Shown here one piece after another: positions 16,651 through 24,553 of a stretch of 64,000 bases of DNA. Origin of the DNA: Oscillospiraceae bacterium. GTDB taxonomy: Bacteria; Bacillota_A; Clostridia; Oscillospirales; CAG-272. The stretch's first letter is position 1, and every line of letters begins with the position of its first letter. The notes beneath the pieces are model-generated. The model had not been told where the DNA came from, did not search any database, and saw nothing but the letters and a program-made list of their open reading frames with translations. The DNA is taken from assembly GCA_015063335.1 (NCBI GenBank), contig SVUH01000005.1, positions 1-64,000 of the forward strand, in the 5' to 3' direction. A program made the position numbers and the translations under genes.

Positions 16651-16690
16651 AAAAAAACGCTGAACACAACGTGTTCAGCGTTTTTTTTAT
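16651..16690. terminator. Bidirectional intrinsic terminator
   Basis: A stem of up to 17 bp (16651-16667 with 16671-16687) with an A run on one side and T run on the other. It serves the repeat lipoprotein gene and the convergent folD, whose stop codon lies inside the T run. Confidence 0.92.
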
Positions 16691-17538
16691 TTTATGCTGT
16701 CCTTTGCAGCTGTAAGTGTATTCTGCATGAGCATCGTGATCGTCATAGGACCGACACCGCCGGGAACGGGTGTGATGTAAGATGCCTTGGGCTCGACCGT
16801 TGCAAAATCAACGTCGCCCGTGAGCTTTCCGTCAGCACGTCTGTTCATGCCGACGTCGATAACTACCGCGCCGTCCTTTACCATGTCGCCCGTGAAGAAA
16901 TCAGCCTTTCCGATCGCCGCTACCAAAATGTCAGCGCGTCGGCATACCTCGCTGAGGTTTTTTGTTCTGCTGTGGCAGATGGTGACCGTACCGTTCTTCT
17001 GTAAAAGAAGCATAGCCTGAGGCTTTCCTACGATGTTTGAACGTCCTACTACGACACACTCCTTACCCGTAACGTCAATACCGCTACGCTCGAGGAGCGC
17101 CATAACTCCGGCGGGAGTGCAGGGCAGGAAGGAGTAGTCACCTATCATTATCTTGCCTACGTTGTATGGGTGGAAAGCGTCAACGTCCTTTTTGGGATCT
17201 ATTCGCAGAATTACCTGATTTTCGTCAAGATGCTTGGGGAGGGGAAGCTGGCAGAGAATTCCATGGATCTTGTCGTCTGCATTGAGTCTGTCGACCAGAG
17301 CATTAAGCTCCTCTTGGGTGGTAGATGCGGGGAGCTCGTATGCCTCCGAATAAAAGCCAACCTCCTCGCAGGCTCTGCGCTTGTTTCTGACGTATACCTG
17401 CGATGCGGCATCGTCGCCTACGATTATTACGGCAAGTCCGGGGCGGAAGCCGTTTTTAGCGGCAAACTCCTCGGTCTCTGCCTTTATTTCATTTCTTATT
17501 TGTGCCGATATAGCCTTTCCGTCAATTATCTGCGCCAT
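16687..17538 (-). CDS. folD: Bifunctional methylenetetrahydrofolate dehydrogenase/cyclohydrolase
   Basis: A 283-residue cytoplasmic enzyme that interconverts 5,10-methylene-, methenyl- and 10-formyl-tetrahydrofolate using NADP. It has SQVYVRNKRRACEEVG with the catalytic Tyr and Lys, then LCQLPLPKHLDE, the dinucleotide-binding region VVGRSNIVGKPQAMLL and the C-terminal PVPGGVGPMTITMLMQNT, all diagnostic. The start at 17538 has AAGGAGT upstream and overlaps the end of lgt by 17 bases; an ATG 21 bases earlier is less likely. It is last in the M16-M16-lgt-folD minus-strand unit. Confidence 0.97.
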   Translation of the reverse strand: MAQIIDGKAISAQIRNEIKAETEEFAAKNGFRPGLAVIIVGDDAASQVYVRNKRRACEEVGFYSEAYELPASTTQEELNALVDRLNADDKIHGILCQLPLPKHLDENQVILRIDPKKDVDAFHPYNVGKIMIGDYSFLPCTPAGVMALLERSGIDVTGKECVVVGRSNIVGKPQAMLLLQKNGTVTICHSRTKNLSEVCRRADILVAAIGKADFFTGDMVKDGAVVIDVGMNRRADGKLTGDVDFATVEPKASYITPVPGGVGPMTITMLMQNTLTAAKDSIK

Positions 17539-18589
17539 TATCTGACTCCTTTTTATCATTTGTATTTATATTAAAGATCTTTTCTAACTTTTCCGAAACG
17601 TCCGTGTGCTCCGCTTTTTCTGCTTCTGCCTCGTCGGTGTCTTCAGATATATCTGTGTCTGCGGGATCGCTGTTCTCAACCTCTGCCTCATTACCGTTAG
17701 TGTCGACCGAGGTTGATGCGGTCGTTGCAAACTTGGGGAAAGCCGCCTCGTAAGCTCCTGCGGTGATCCTTGCGCGGCGAGCCCTCACGAGAAATACAAT
17801 AAGTGCCGCCGTTGCCCCAACGAAGCAAATAAATCCGACAACCTGAGATATGCGGAATACACCGATATAAAGGCTGTCCGTTCTGAGTCCCTCAATAAGC
17901 ATTCTTCCGAATCCGTACCAAGCGAGATACATAAGAACGATCTGTCCGTCGAACTTTTTCTTTTTGTAAACAAGATTTATCAATACGAAGCCGATAACGT
18001 TCCAAAGTGATTCATAGAAAAACGTGGGATGAACGTATACCATTCTCGACGTACCGAAAATGTAGTTTGTGTTGCGAGAAATAAGGCCCATGCTCATAAA
18101 GAAATCCTCGCTGACCTTTTCTCCAAAGGCCTCGCCGTTAAAGAAGTTGCCCCACCTTCCGATAGCCTGCGCTATCATAACTCCGGGCGCGGCGGCATCT
18201 GCAACCTTGGGGAAGCTGATCTTCTTGATCTTACACATAACGAATACTGTCAGAGCACCTGCAATAATAGCTCCGTAGATAGCAAGACCGCCCTCCCAGA
18301 TGGCTATTGCCTCGTAAAAGCTTTCAAACTCGTCGAGCGATGTGAGCACGTAGTAAAGACGTGCGCCAAGAATACCGAAAATTACGGTGAAGATCGCCAT
18401 ATCAAGCAGGTCGTCAAACAAAATCTTCTCCTGCCTTGCTCTGTAAGCACAGTAAGCAAACGCGGTAATAATACCAAGAGTGATTATAATTCCGTACCAC
18501 CTTACCTCTATCTTGTCAAACAGAGTAAAGGCTATGGGATTTACCGTAAATTCTCCGATCCCAAGACCGGGAAATGACATTGTAACCAT
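17522..18589 (-). CDS. lgt: Prolipoprotein diacylglyceryl transferase with acidic C-terminal tail
   Basis: A 355-residue membrane enzyme that transfers diacylglyceryl from phosphatidylglycerol to the lipobox cysteine of prolipoproteins, the first step of lipoprotein maturation. Seven or so TM segments and the Lgt signatures RWGNFFNGEAFG and HPTFFYESLWN are present; the active-site region RWYGIIITLGI follows the first strand. Compared with typical Lgt (about 260-290 residues), it carries an extra C-terminal tail of about 75 residues rich in Glu, Asp and Thr, probably disordered and cytoplasmic. It lies 15 bases after the yfmH-type gene and overlaps folD. Several lipoproteins in this window are its expected substrates. 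Confidence 0.95.
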   Translation of the reverse strand: MVTMSFPGLGIGEFTVNPIAFTLFDKIEVRWYGIIITLGIITAFAYCAYRARQEKILFDDLLDMAIFTVIFGILGARLYYVLTSLDEFESFYEAIAIWEGGLAIYGAIIAGALTVFVMCKIKKISFPKVADAAAPGVMIAQAIGRWGNFFNGEAFGEKVSEDFFMSMGLISRNTNYIFGTSRMVYVHPTFFYESLWNVIGFVLINLVYKKKKFDGQIVLMYLAWYGFGRMLIEGLRTDSLYIGVFRISQVVGFICFVGATAALIVFLVRARRARITAGAYEAAFPKFATTASTSVDTNGNEAEVENSDPADTDISEDTDEAEAEKAEHTDVSEKLEKIFNINTNDKKESDNGADN

Positions 18590-18604
18590 AAACTAACCTT
18601 TCTT

Positions 18605-19903
18605 TCATATTGGATTTACAACGGAAAGAGTAACCGTTGATCTATCAAAGGATTTTTCAAACGCTGCCTTAACGTCGTCGAGCGTTACGGAGTCAAGCGC
18701 GTCTGCATACTCAAATATTGAAGCGTCCTCGCATACAAAGGAAAACAGAGTGTTTGCTATGCTTTCAACCGAGTCGAAAAGCCTGACGGCTTCTGCGTAC
18801 ATAACGCGCTTCGCTCTCTTGAAGTCCTCGTCGGAAAAGCACTCGGCGCGCACCTTTTCAATGTAACTTAGGATTTTTTCGAGCACAAGCTTGGGTTCAC
18901 TTGCCTCTCCTGCAATAGAGTTGTATGCAAAGGCTTCGGAGATGGTATAGCCGTATGACCAGGACGGCGAGATGAGCTTGCCCTCAACTAAGCTGCTGTA
19001 AAGCTCTCCCGCACGGGAAAACAGCATTTCGTTGAGAATTGCCATAACGGCGTCCTTTCTTTGACGCTCAAGGGGATCTGAGGGAATGTCAGTGTCCTTA
19101 AAGCCGATATTGAAAATAGGCTTTGAAAGCTGCATTGACTGCTCTACAAGGCTTTTGTATGCCTTTGGTGACTCGCCTCGGTTTTCATTTATCCTATTTA
19201 CCGCATCACCGACAAAGCTTGACGGCAGACTTTGGCTGACGGTAGAAAGAATGGCCTTTGCGTCTACGTCGCCGCAAACGATAAGTGCCATGTTTGAGGG
19301 CTTATAAAAGGCATTGTAGCAGTCGTAAAGCGTGTCTGCGCTTATCCTTGATATAGACTCCTGCGAGCCGCAGATGTTTCTCTGAATGCTGTGGCTTTCG
19401 TACATTCCCTCAAGCATTCCGTAAAAGCATCGGTCGCCGGGATTGTCGTCGTACATTCTTATTTCCTCACCGATAATTCCAAGCTCCGCCGCTACGGAAT
19501 CGGGTGTAAAATAAGGGTGCGTGACGAACTTGATAAGCTCTTCCAAGGCGGGAATAATATTGTCCGTGCAGCTGAACAGATAAGCGGTTTTGTTGAATGA
19601 CGTGTAGGCATTGGGATCACATCCAAGCTCGGAAAAACGCTCGAATGAGTCGCTGCCGTCCTCGTTGAAGAATAGCTTGTGCTCAAGAAAATGAGCAATT
19701 CCGTCTGGTACGGTTATCTTTTGTCCGTCCTTTAAAAACGAATTGTTTATCGAGCCGTATTTAACACCGAACAGAGCGTAGGTCGTAGAGAATTTCTTTG
19801 GGAAAACGTAGACCTCAAGCCCCGATAGGTGCGTATATTTCTCGTATGCTTCATCAAGCATAGAGCTCTTATAGGTCGTTTTGATAAAACCGTCAGTCCT
19901 CAT
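18605..19903 (-). CDS. M16 family zinc peptidase, catalytic member of the YfmF/YfmH pair
   Basis: A 432-residue insulinase-family protein. The zinc motif HFLEH (inverted HxxEH, in GIAHFLEHKLFF at about residues 67-78) and a downstream Glu region support activity. Both M16 halves are present. The start at 19903 overlaps the stop of the upstream homologue (ATGAGGACTGA) and has GGAGG just before it. In Bacillus, the YmfF/YmfH pair is associated with 5-aminopentanol modification of elongation factor P; the same role here is inference from pairing and similarity. No efp gene is in the window. lgt follows 15 bases downstream. Confidence 0.9.
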   Translation of the reverse strand: MRTDGFIKTTYKSSMLDEAYEKYTHLSGLEVYVFPKKFSTTYALFGVKYGSINNSFLKDGQKITVPDGIAHFLEHKLFFNEDGSDSFERFSELGCDPNAYTSFNKTAYLFSCTDNIIPALEELIKFVTHPYFTPDSVAAELGIIGEEIRMYDDNPGDRCFYGMLEGMYESHSIQRNICGSQESISRISADTLYDCYNAFYKPSNMALIVCGDVDAKAILSTVSQSLPSSFVGDAVNRINENRGESPKAYKSLVEQSMQLSKPIFNIGFKDTDIPSDPLERQRKDAVMAILNEMLFSRAGELYSSLVEGKLISPSWSYGYTISEAFAYNSIAGEASEPKLVLEKILSYIEKVRAECFSDEDFKRAKRVMYAEAVRLFDSVESIANTLFSFVCEDASIFEYADALDSVTLDDVKAAFEKSFDRSTVTLSVVNPI

Positions 19904-21194
19904 CCTCGTCCTCCTCTCTGCCACCGACAAGCGTTCCGTTAACAAAGAAGGAGGTGTCGTGGACGGTAGCGTTTGCCATGTTATAGATGCGTTCGGGTGT
20001 TACCGAAAGTATGCGCTCCTTGCATTCCTCAACCGTCTCGCTGACTCCGACGATTTCACGTACCGAGTAGAATGCGCCGAGTGAGAAGGGCGAGTCGTAT
20101 ATCTGGACGTAGCTGTATTCAAGGGATTTTTTAGCGGCATAAAGCTCTGCGTCGCTCACGTTGCCGTATCTTATCTCGTCAAGCTGTGAGAGAACAGCCT
20201 CGGTTACGCGCTCGCGATTTTTGGATTCAATTCCCGAAGAAACGTAAAGTCCGCCCGAAAGAAGACTGTACGACGAGGAGCAGTAGTAGCAAAGGCTCAT
20301 TTTTTCGCGCACGTTCATAAATAGCTTTGAAGCGGGAGATGCGCCGAGCACCTCGCTTAGCATGATCGCGGCGGGATAGTCGCCGACACCAAGACATGCC
20401 CCTGTCCTAAAGCCCAATGCAAGCTTGCCTTGATTTACGGGCATGTCCTCACTCACAAAGGAAAACTCCGTTTGCTTCCCGGGGGTGAGCGCAGGAAAGT
20501 CAAACGTATAGGCGCCGTCAAACTCACAAAATGCGCGTCTTAGCTTGTCAGCTATTGAGTCAGCGCTTTCAGCTCCTATATAAAATACGCTCATGGGTGA
20601 GCTTGAAATGAGCTTTGAGTAATGAGCCATAAGAGTGGCGGGAGTTACGGAATCGATCTCGCCAAGAAGATATTTAAGGGTCGGGAAGCTCTTGTTCTCA
20701 CGCGACATTATTTCCTTGAGTCGCGTCGCAGCATATATACGGGTATTGTTTATCTCCGCTTCAAGAGAATCCTTTACAAAGCCGCGCTCACTACTAACAA
20801 CGTCCCTAGGGAAGCCGTCCGAGTGGCGAATAGGGTGAAGAAGTATATCCGAGATAACGTCGATAACTCCGCCCGATACGTCCGTGCCGTCGGGAATAAA
20901 GCGTGCCTCGAGCATTTCGGCAGAAACAGTGAATACAATCGTCTCGCCTTGTATCGTGCTCTGCACGTCCACGTTTGCGGCGTAAAGAGCGTCAAGCTGA
21001 CGGTTTATTGCCGCCATTGAGGGAAACTTTTCACTACCCCTGCGGCAGATGCCCGCAAGCACGAGATTGTAAAGATAATTTTCCTTTGTAAGAGGGAGAT
21101 ACAGCGAGAAGGTAAGCATGCCCGATTTGAATTTTTCTGTGTATATCGAGGAGAGCGTTATGCTATTGCTAACGTTCGTTTTGCGTAAGGTCAT
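19893..21194 (-). CDS. M16-like protein lacking the zinc motif, partner of the YfmF/YfmH pair
   Basis: A 433-residue M16 homologue. The fold signals are there (FRTGACLGVGDYPAAIMLSE, SPASKLFMNVREKMSLCYY), but the N-terminal region where HxxEH should be reads LAGICRRGSEKFPSMAAIN, so it cannot bind zinc in the usual way. Such inactive subunits pair with an active M16 partner, here encoded immediately downstream with an 11-base overlap. The acidic C-terminal tail (REEDEDED) overlaps the RBS of the partner. It is first of the M16-M16-lgt-folD unit, transcribed divergently from rplU. Confidence 0.88.
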   Translation of the reverse strand: MTLRKTNVSNSITLSSIYTEKFKSGMLTFSLYLPLTKENYLYNLVLAGICRRGSEKFPSMAAINRQLDALYAANVDVQSTIQGETIVFTVSAEMLEARFIPDGTDVSGGVIDVISDILLHPIRHSDGFPRDVVSSERGFVKDSLEAEINNTRIYAATRLKEIMSRENKSFPTLKYLLGEIDSVTPATLMAHYSKLISSSPMSVFYIGAESADSIADKLRRAFCEFDGAYTFDFPALTPGKQTEFSFVSEDMPVNQGKLALGFRTGACLGVGDYPAAIMLSEVLGASPASKLFMNVREKMSLCYYCSSSYSLLSGGLYVSSGIESKNRERVTEAVLSQLDEIRYGNVSDAELYAAKKSLEYSYVQIYDSPFSLGAFYSVREIVGVSETVEECKERILSVTPERIYNMANATVHDTSFFVNGTLVGGREEDEDED

Positions 21195-21329
21195 TATCGC
21201 TACCTTTCATTAAATATAATATAACAGCATAATTATACACCAAATTTATGACATTTCCTACACGATTTTATTAAGATTTATATTTATGAAGAAAATACTT
21301 GAAAAAACGCAAAAACTTTCAAAAAAGTG

Positions 21330-21358
21330 TTGACAAAGGGAATATTATATGGTACAAT
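21330..21358 (+). promoter_or_regulatory. Strong sigma-A-type promoter for rplU-prp-rpmA
   Basis: TTGACA (21330-21335), a 17-base spacer and TACAAT (21353-21358). It leaves a leader of about 95 nucleotides before rplU. Confidence 0.85.
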
Positions 21359-21365
21359 ATACGAT

Positions 21366-21458
21366 GCCGCATAATTTGGGGGCTTTTTAAGCGTGCAAGC
21401 GTGAGAACGTGAGCACCGCCCGCATTAGCGAGTCTATAAAGAAAGAGAGGTGCTTTTC
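21366..21458 (+). ncRNA. Candidate L21 leader (autoregulatory 5' UTR)
   Basis: The structured leader between the promoter and rplU matches the position of the L21 leader known upstream of rplU in Firmicutes. AGCACC (21412-21417) can pair with GGTGCT (21449-21454), which overlaps the Shine-Dalgarno of rplU; a small CGC/GCG hairpin (21421-21430) lies in between. Assignment rests on position and pairing, not on a covariance-model match. Confidence 0.55.
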
Positions 21459-21770
21459 GTGTACGCAATTATCGAAACAGGCGGAAAGCAGTACAAGGTT
21501 AACGAGGGCGACGTTATTTACGTTGAGAAGCTTGAGGTTAACGAGGGTGACACGGTTACTTTTGACAGTGTCAAGGCAATTTCCATGGGAGAGGATTTCA
21601 AGGTTGGCGCTCCTACGGTAGAAGGTGCTACTGTTACGGCAAACGTTATTGCCAACGGAAAAGGCAAGAAGATTCACGTAATCAAGTACAAGGCTAAGAA
21701 GAACGAAAAGAAGAAGATCGGTCACAGACAGCCTTATACCAAGGTTCAGATCGTGTCCATCAACGGCTAA
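21459..21770 (+). CDS. rplU: 50S ribosomal protein L21 (bL21)
   Basis: A 103-residue ribosomal protein that binds 23S rRNA. It begins [17 protein letters not shown] after the initiator, the standard bL21 start, which supports the GTG at 21459 with GAGAGG eight bases upstream rather than the GTG at 21450. The C-terminal [20 protein letters not shown] is typical. It is first gene of rplU-prp-rpmA, with a strong promoter and a possible autoregulatory leader. Confidence 0.97.
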   Translation: MYAIIETGGKQYKVNEGDVIYVEKLEVNEGDTVTFDSVKAISMGEDFKVGAPTVEGATVTANVIANGKGKKIHVIKYKAKKNEKKKIGHRQPYTKVQIVSING

Positions 21771-21781
21771 TTTAACCGAAG

Positions 21782-22141
21782 ATGACGAAAATCGTTTTTT
21801 TCAGAAGCGGCGGAAGCTTCTACGGATTTGAGGAAAACGGACATTCGGGATATGCGGATGCGGGGGAGGACGTCCTTTGCGCGGCAATTTCGGCAATGAC
21901 GATGCTCATTATCAATACCGTCGAGGTGGCTTATGCGTCGGATATCGAGTACGATATAGACGAGGGTGCTACCAACATAAGAGTTCGCTCTAAGGCGGCA
22001 TTGGCTGAATTTGAGGAGGACGAGCGTAAGCGTTACGCAGTCTCGGGACTCTTCATGTCGTACTACTACCAGCTCAACGAGCTCGTAGAGGAGTATTACG
22101 ATCATTTGTCTGTGGACGTCAAGGACGTGGATTACGTCTGA
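21782..22141 (+). CDS. prp: Ribosomal-processing cysteine protease Prp
   Basis: A 119-residue cytoplasmic protease that removes the N-terminal extension of L27 before ribosome assembly. The catalytic His and Cys lie in GHSGYADAGEDVLCAAIS (His about residue 22, Cys about residue 34), the family hallmark. It sits between rplU and rpmA, its invariable position in Firmicutes, and the L27 beside it has the matching cleavage site. The RBS is weak, so low translation relative to L21 and L27 is expected. Confidence 0.96.
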   Translation: MTKIVFFRSGGSFYGFEENGHSGYADAGEDVLCAAISAMTMLIINTVEVAYASDIEYDIDEGATNIRVRSKAALAEFEEDERKRYAVSGLFMSYYYQLNELVEEYYDHLSVDVKDVDYV

Positions 22142-22199
22142 CTTCAAAGACGAACAAGCATTTGTACAAATTACTACATCAATTACGGAGGAATGAAAA

Positions 22200-22478
22200 A
22201 TGGTAAGAATCAGTTTACAGTTCTTTGCTCATAAAAAGGGTGTTGGTTCTACGAAGAACGGCCGTGATAGCGAATCCAAGCGCCTTGGCGTAAAGAAGGC
22301 TGACGGTCAGCCCGTTCTCGCTGGAAACATCATCGTAAGACAGAGAGGTACTGCGATCCATCCCGGTAACAACGTTGGAATCGGTAAGGACGATACTCTC
22401 TTCGCGCTCATTAACGGAAAGGTTAAGTTTGAGCAGAAGTCGAAGGACAAGAAGCAGGTTAGCGTATACGCTGACTAA
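22200..22478 (+). CDS. rpmA: 50S ribosomal protein L27 (bL27), with cleavable N-terminal extension
   Basis: A 92-residue ribosomal protein whose N-terminus reaches the peptidyl transferase centre. It starts MVRISLQFF followed by [21 protein letters not shown]; the Prp site lies between FF and AHKKG. The rest ([28 protein letters not shown]) is standard L27. GGAGG is 8 bases upstream of the ATG. It is last of the rplU-prp-rpmA operon and is followed by a terminator. Confidence 0.98.
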   Translation: MVRISLQFFAHKKGVGSTKNGRDSESKRLGVKKADGQPVLAGNIIVRQRGTAIHPGNNVGIGKDDTLFALINGKVKFEQKSKDKKQVSVYAD

Positions 22479-22483
22479 TATAA

Positions 22484-22518
22484 AAAAGAGTCGCTCACTT
22501 GAGCGGCTCTTTTTTTCT
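22484..22518 (+). terminator. Intrinsic terminator after rpmA
   Basis: A 13-bp stem of AAAAGAGTCGCTC with GAGCGGCTCTTTT (one G-T pair) and a run of seven T. Confidence 0.9.
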
Positions 22519-22579
22519 CCCTTTTGTCAAAATGGGGTAAAAAGATAAGTGTAAATTGGCGCAAATCTCGTCATAGAAC

Positions 22580-22608
22580 TTGACAAAAGCATCAAAATAT
22601 AATATAAT
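22580..22608 (+). promoter_or_regulatory. Strong sigma-A-type promoter for miaB-ylbF-mutSL
   Basis: TTGACA (22580-22585), a 17-base spacer and TATAAT (22603-22608). It rules out an upstream in-frame TTG (22580) as the miaB start. Confidence 0.85.
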
Positions 22609-22663
22609 AATATATTGGAGTCGTTCTGCCTTTTTGGGCAAATACAAGGCTTCGGAAGAAAAC

Positions 22664-24088
22664 ATGTCAAACAAACCAAAAGAAGTGTCCCTCGCACAAA
22701 TCGAGGTTCAAAACGGATATATGGCGTACGTAAGCGAGCATACCGCAAAGCTTGCCCAAGAGCTTGGCAAAAAGCCGCTTGCCTTCGTGCTTACGCTTGG
22801 CTGTCAGCAAAACGAATCGGACAGTGAAAAGCTTTGCGGCATGGCGACAGAGATGGGCTATGGAATAACGGATAACCCCAAGGACGCCCATTTGCTTATA
22901 GTAAACACCTGCGCTATCCGCGAGCACGCGGAGAAAAGAGCGCTTTCGCTCGTGGGGCAGTATAAGCACATAAAGACGGCGCGCCCCGAGGCGATAATCG
23001 CCGTTTGCGGATGCATGACGGCACAGCTTCACAGAGTTGAAACACTAAAGCGGAGCTATCCTTACGTGGATATCCTTTTCGGCACGTCACAGCTTCACCG
23101 TTTCCCCGAATTTCTCGCCGCAAAGCTGCGTGTCGGCAAGAGAGTTTTGTGCTCGGACGAGCCTGAGCATACGGTTGCGGAGGACATTCCCGTTATTCGC
23201 GAGAGTAGCTACCGCGCATGGGTGTCAGTTATGTATGGCTGTAATAATTTTTGCACATACTGTATTGTTCCTTACGTAAGAGGTCGCGAGCGTAGCCGCC
23301 GCAAGGAAAACATAATAAACGAGGTTAAGACACTCGTAGCAGAGGGCTACCGCGACATTACGCTCCTCGGACAGAACGTAAACTCCTACGGAAAGGATCT
23401 GGGTGCGGACTACGACTTTGCTGATCTTTTAGCAGAGCTTGATAAAATTGAGGGCGATTACCTTTTACACTTTATGACGAGCCACCCTAAGGACGCGACG
23501 AAAAAGCTCGTTGACGTCATGGCGAGCGGTAAGCACATAGCGCACCATTTCCATTTGCCGATGCAGTCGGGAAGCGACGCGGTGCTAAAGGCTATGAACC
23601 GCCGATATACCTTTGAAAAATATATAGGTATTGTCGATTATATAAGAGAAAAAATGCCCGATGCGACGATTACGTCGGATATTATAGTGGGCTTTCCCGA
23701 GGAGAGCGAGGAGGATTTTGAGGATACTTTGTCTGCGCTTCGCCGCGCGAGATTCGACATGATATACTCGTTTATTTATTCACCCAGAAAGGGAACTCCC
23801 GCCGCCGAAATGGAGCAGATTTTAAAAGATGTTCAGAACGAGCGCTTTGATAGGCTTTTAGCTGTTCAAAACGAGATCGCGCTTGCGGCAAATAAGCCCC
23901 TTGAGGGCAAGATGCTTCGAGTTCTTTGCGACGGACGAAGCAAGAATAAGGAAGCCGCTATTACGGGAAGAACCGAGGGTGGAAAGATAGTATTTTTTGA
24001 CGGCGACGATTCGCTTGAGGGTAAATTTGTAAACGTAAAAATCGAAAGGGCTGAAACCTTCGCGCTTTACGGAAAAATTGAAAAATAA
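22664..24088 (+). CDS. miaB: tRNA-2-methylthio-N6-dimethylallyladenosine synthase
   Basis: A 474-residue radical-SAM methylthiotransferase that adds the methylthio group to i6A37 of tRNAs. The N-terminal domain has the three auxiliary-cluster cysteines (LGCQQNESDSE, NTCAIREHAE, CGCMTAQ), then the radical-SAM motif in YGCNNFCTYCIVPYVRGRE and a C-terminal TRAM domain. The ATG at 22664 follows GGAAGAA. Gene order miaB, YmcA/YlbF-type, mutS, mutL parallels Bacillus ymcB-ymcA-(cotE)-mutS-mutL. Full length, with no missing residues. Confidence 0.96.
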   Translation: MSNKPKEVSLAQIEVQNGYMAYVSEHTAKLAQELGKKPLAFVLTLGCQQNESDSEKLCGMATEMGYGITDNPKDAHLLIVNTCAIREHAEKRALSLVGQYKHIKTARPEAIIAVCGCMTAQLHRVETLKRSYPYVDILFGTSQLHRFPEFLAAKLRVGKRVLCSDEPEHTVAEDIPVIRESSYRAWVSVMYGCNNFCTYCIVPYVRGRERSRRKENIINEVKTLVAEGYRDITLLGQNVNSYGKDLGADYDFADLLAELDKIEGDYLLHFMTSHPKDATKKLVDVMASGKHIAHHFHLPMQSGSDAVLKAMNRRYTFEKYIGIVDYIREKMPDATITSDIIVGFPEESEEDFEDTLSALRRARFDMIYSFIYSPRKGTPAAEMEQILKDVQNERFDRLLAVQNEIALAANKPLEGKMLRVLCDGRSKNKEAAITGRTEGGKIVFFDGDDSLEGKFVNVKIERAETFALYGKIEK

Positions 24089-24111
24089 AAACACGAAAGA
24101 GGAAAATTATA

Positions 24112-24513
24112 ATGGAAAACGGAAAGATATTTGAGCTTGCAGAGGCACTCGGTAAGGCACTCAAAGAGGACGAGCGCCTCGTAAAGCTTGAGGCGGCAAA
24201 AAAGGCTTACACGGAGGACTTTGATCTCCAGAAGCTTATGGTAGAATACGAGGTACAGCAAAAGGCGCTTCAGGGCGAGCTTGTAAAGCCCGAGCGCGAT
24301 ACCATGTTTATCGATATAATACAGAAGCGTATAGACGAGCTTTATAAGGCTATTATGGAGCATCCCGTGTTCGCACAGCTCAACGAGACTCAGGCAGAGG
24401 TGAACGAGCTTATGAACGCCGTAAATAACACTATCACGTTCAATATAACGGGAGAGATGCCCACGTCCTGCACGGGAAGCTGCTCTAGTTGCGGTGGAGG
24501 CTGCTCGCACTGA
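24112..24513 (+). CDS. YlbF/YmcA-family protein with cysteine-rich tail
   Basis: A 133-residue helical protein of the YlbF/YmcA (RicF/RicA) family. Most of it is the expected helical domain (FELAEALGKALKEDERLV, then helices to about residue 115). The tail CTGSCSSCGGGCSH has four cysteines and one histidine. In Bacillus the Ric proteins form a complex that binds Fe-S clusters and affects mRNA maturation and development, and ymcA lies next to miaB as here. Which family member this is cannot be settled by eye. RBS AGAGG is present; it is 23 bases after miaB. Confidence 0.88.
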   Translation: MENGKIFELAEALGKALKEDERLVKLEAAKKAYTEDFDLQKLMVEYEVQQKALQGELVKPERDTMFIDIIQKRIDELYKAIMEHPVFAQLNETQAEVNELMNAVNNTITFNITGEMPTSCTGSCSSCGGGCSH

Positions 24514-24553
24514 CCTAAAACTCTAAAAATAAGCAATTCGGAGGAAAAACGCT

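Noticed and set aside
22580..22663. Longer miaB start at an upstream TTG
   Set aside because: The TTG lies in the -35 element of the promoter, so it is not in the transcript.
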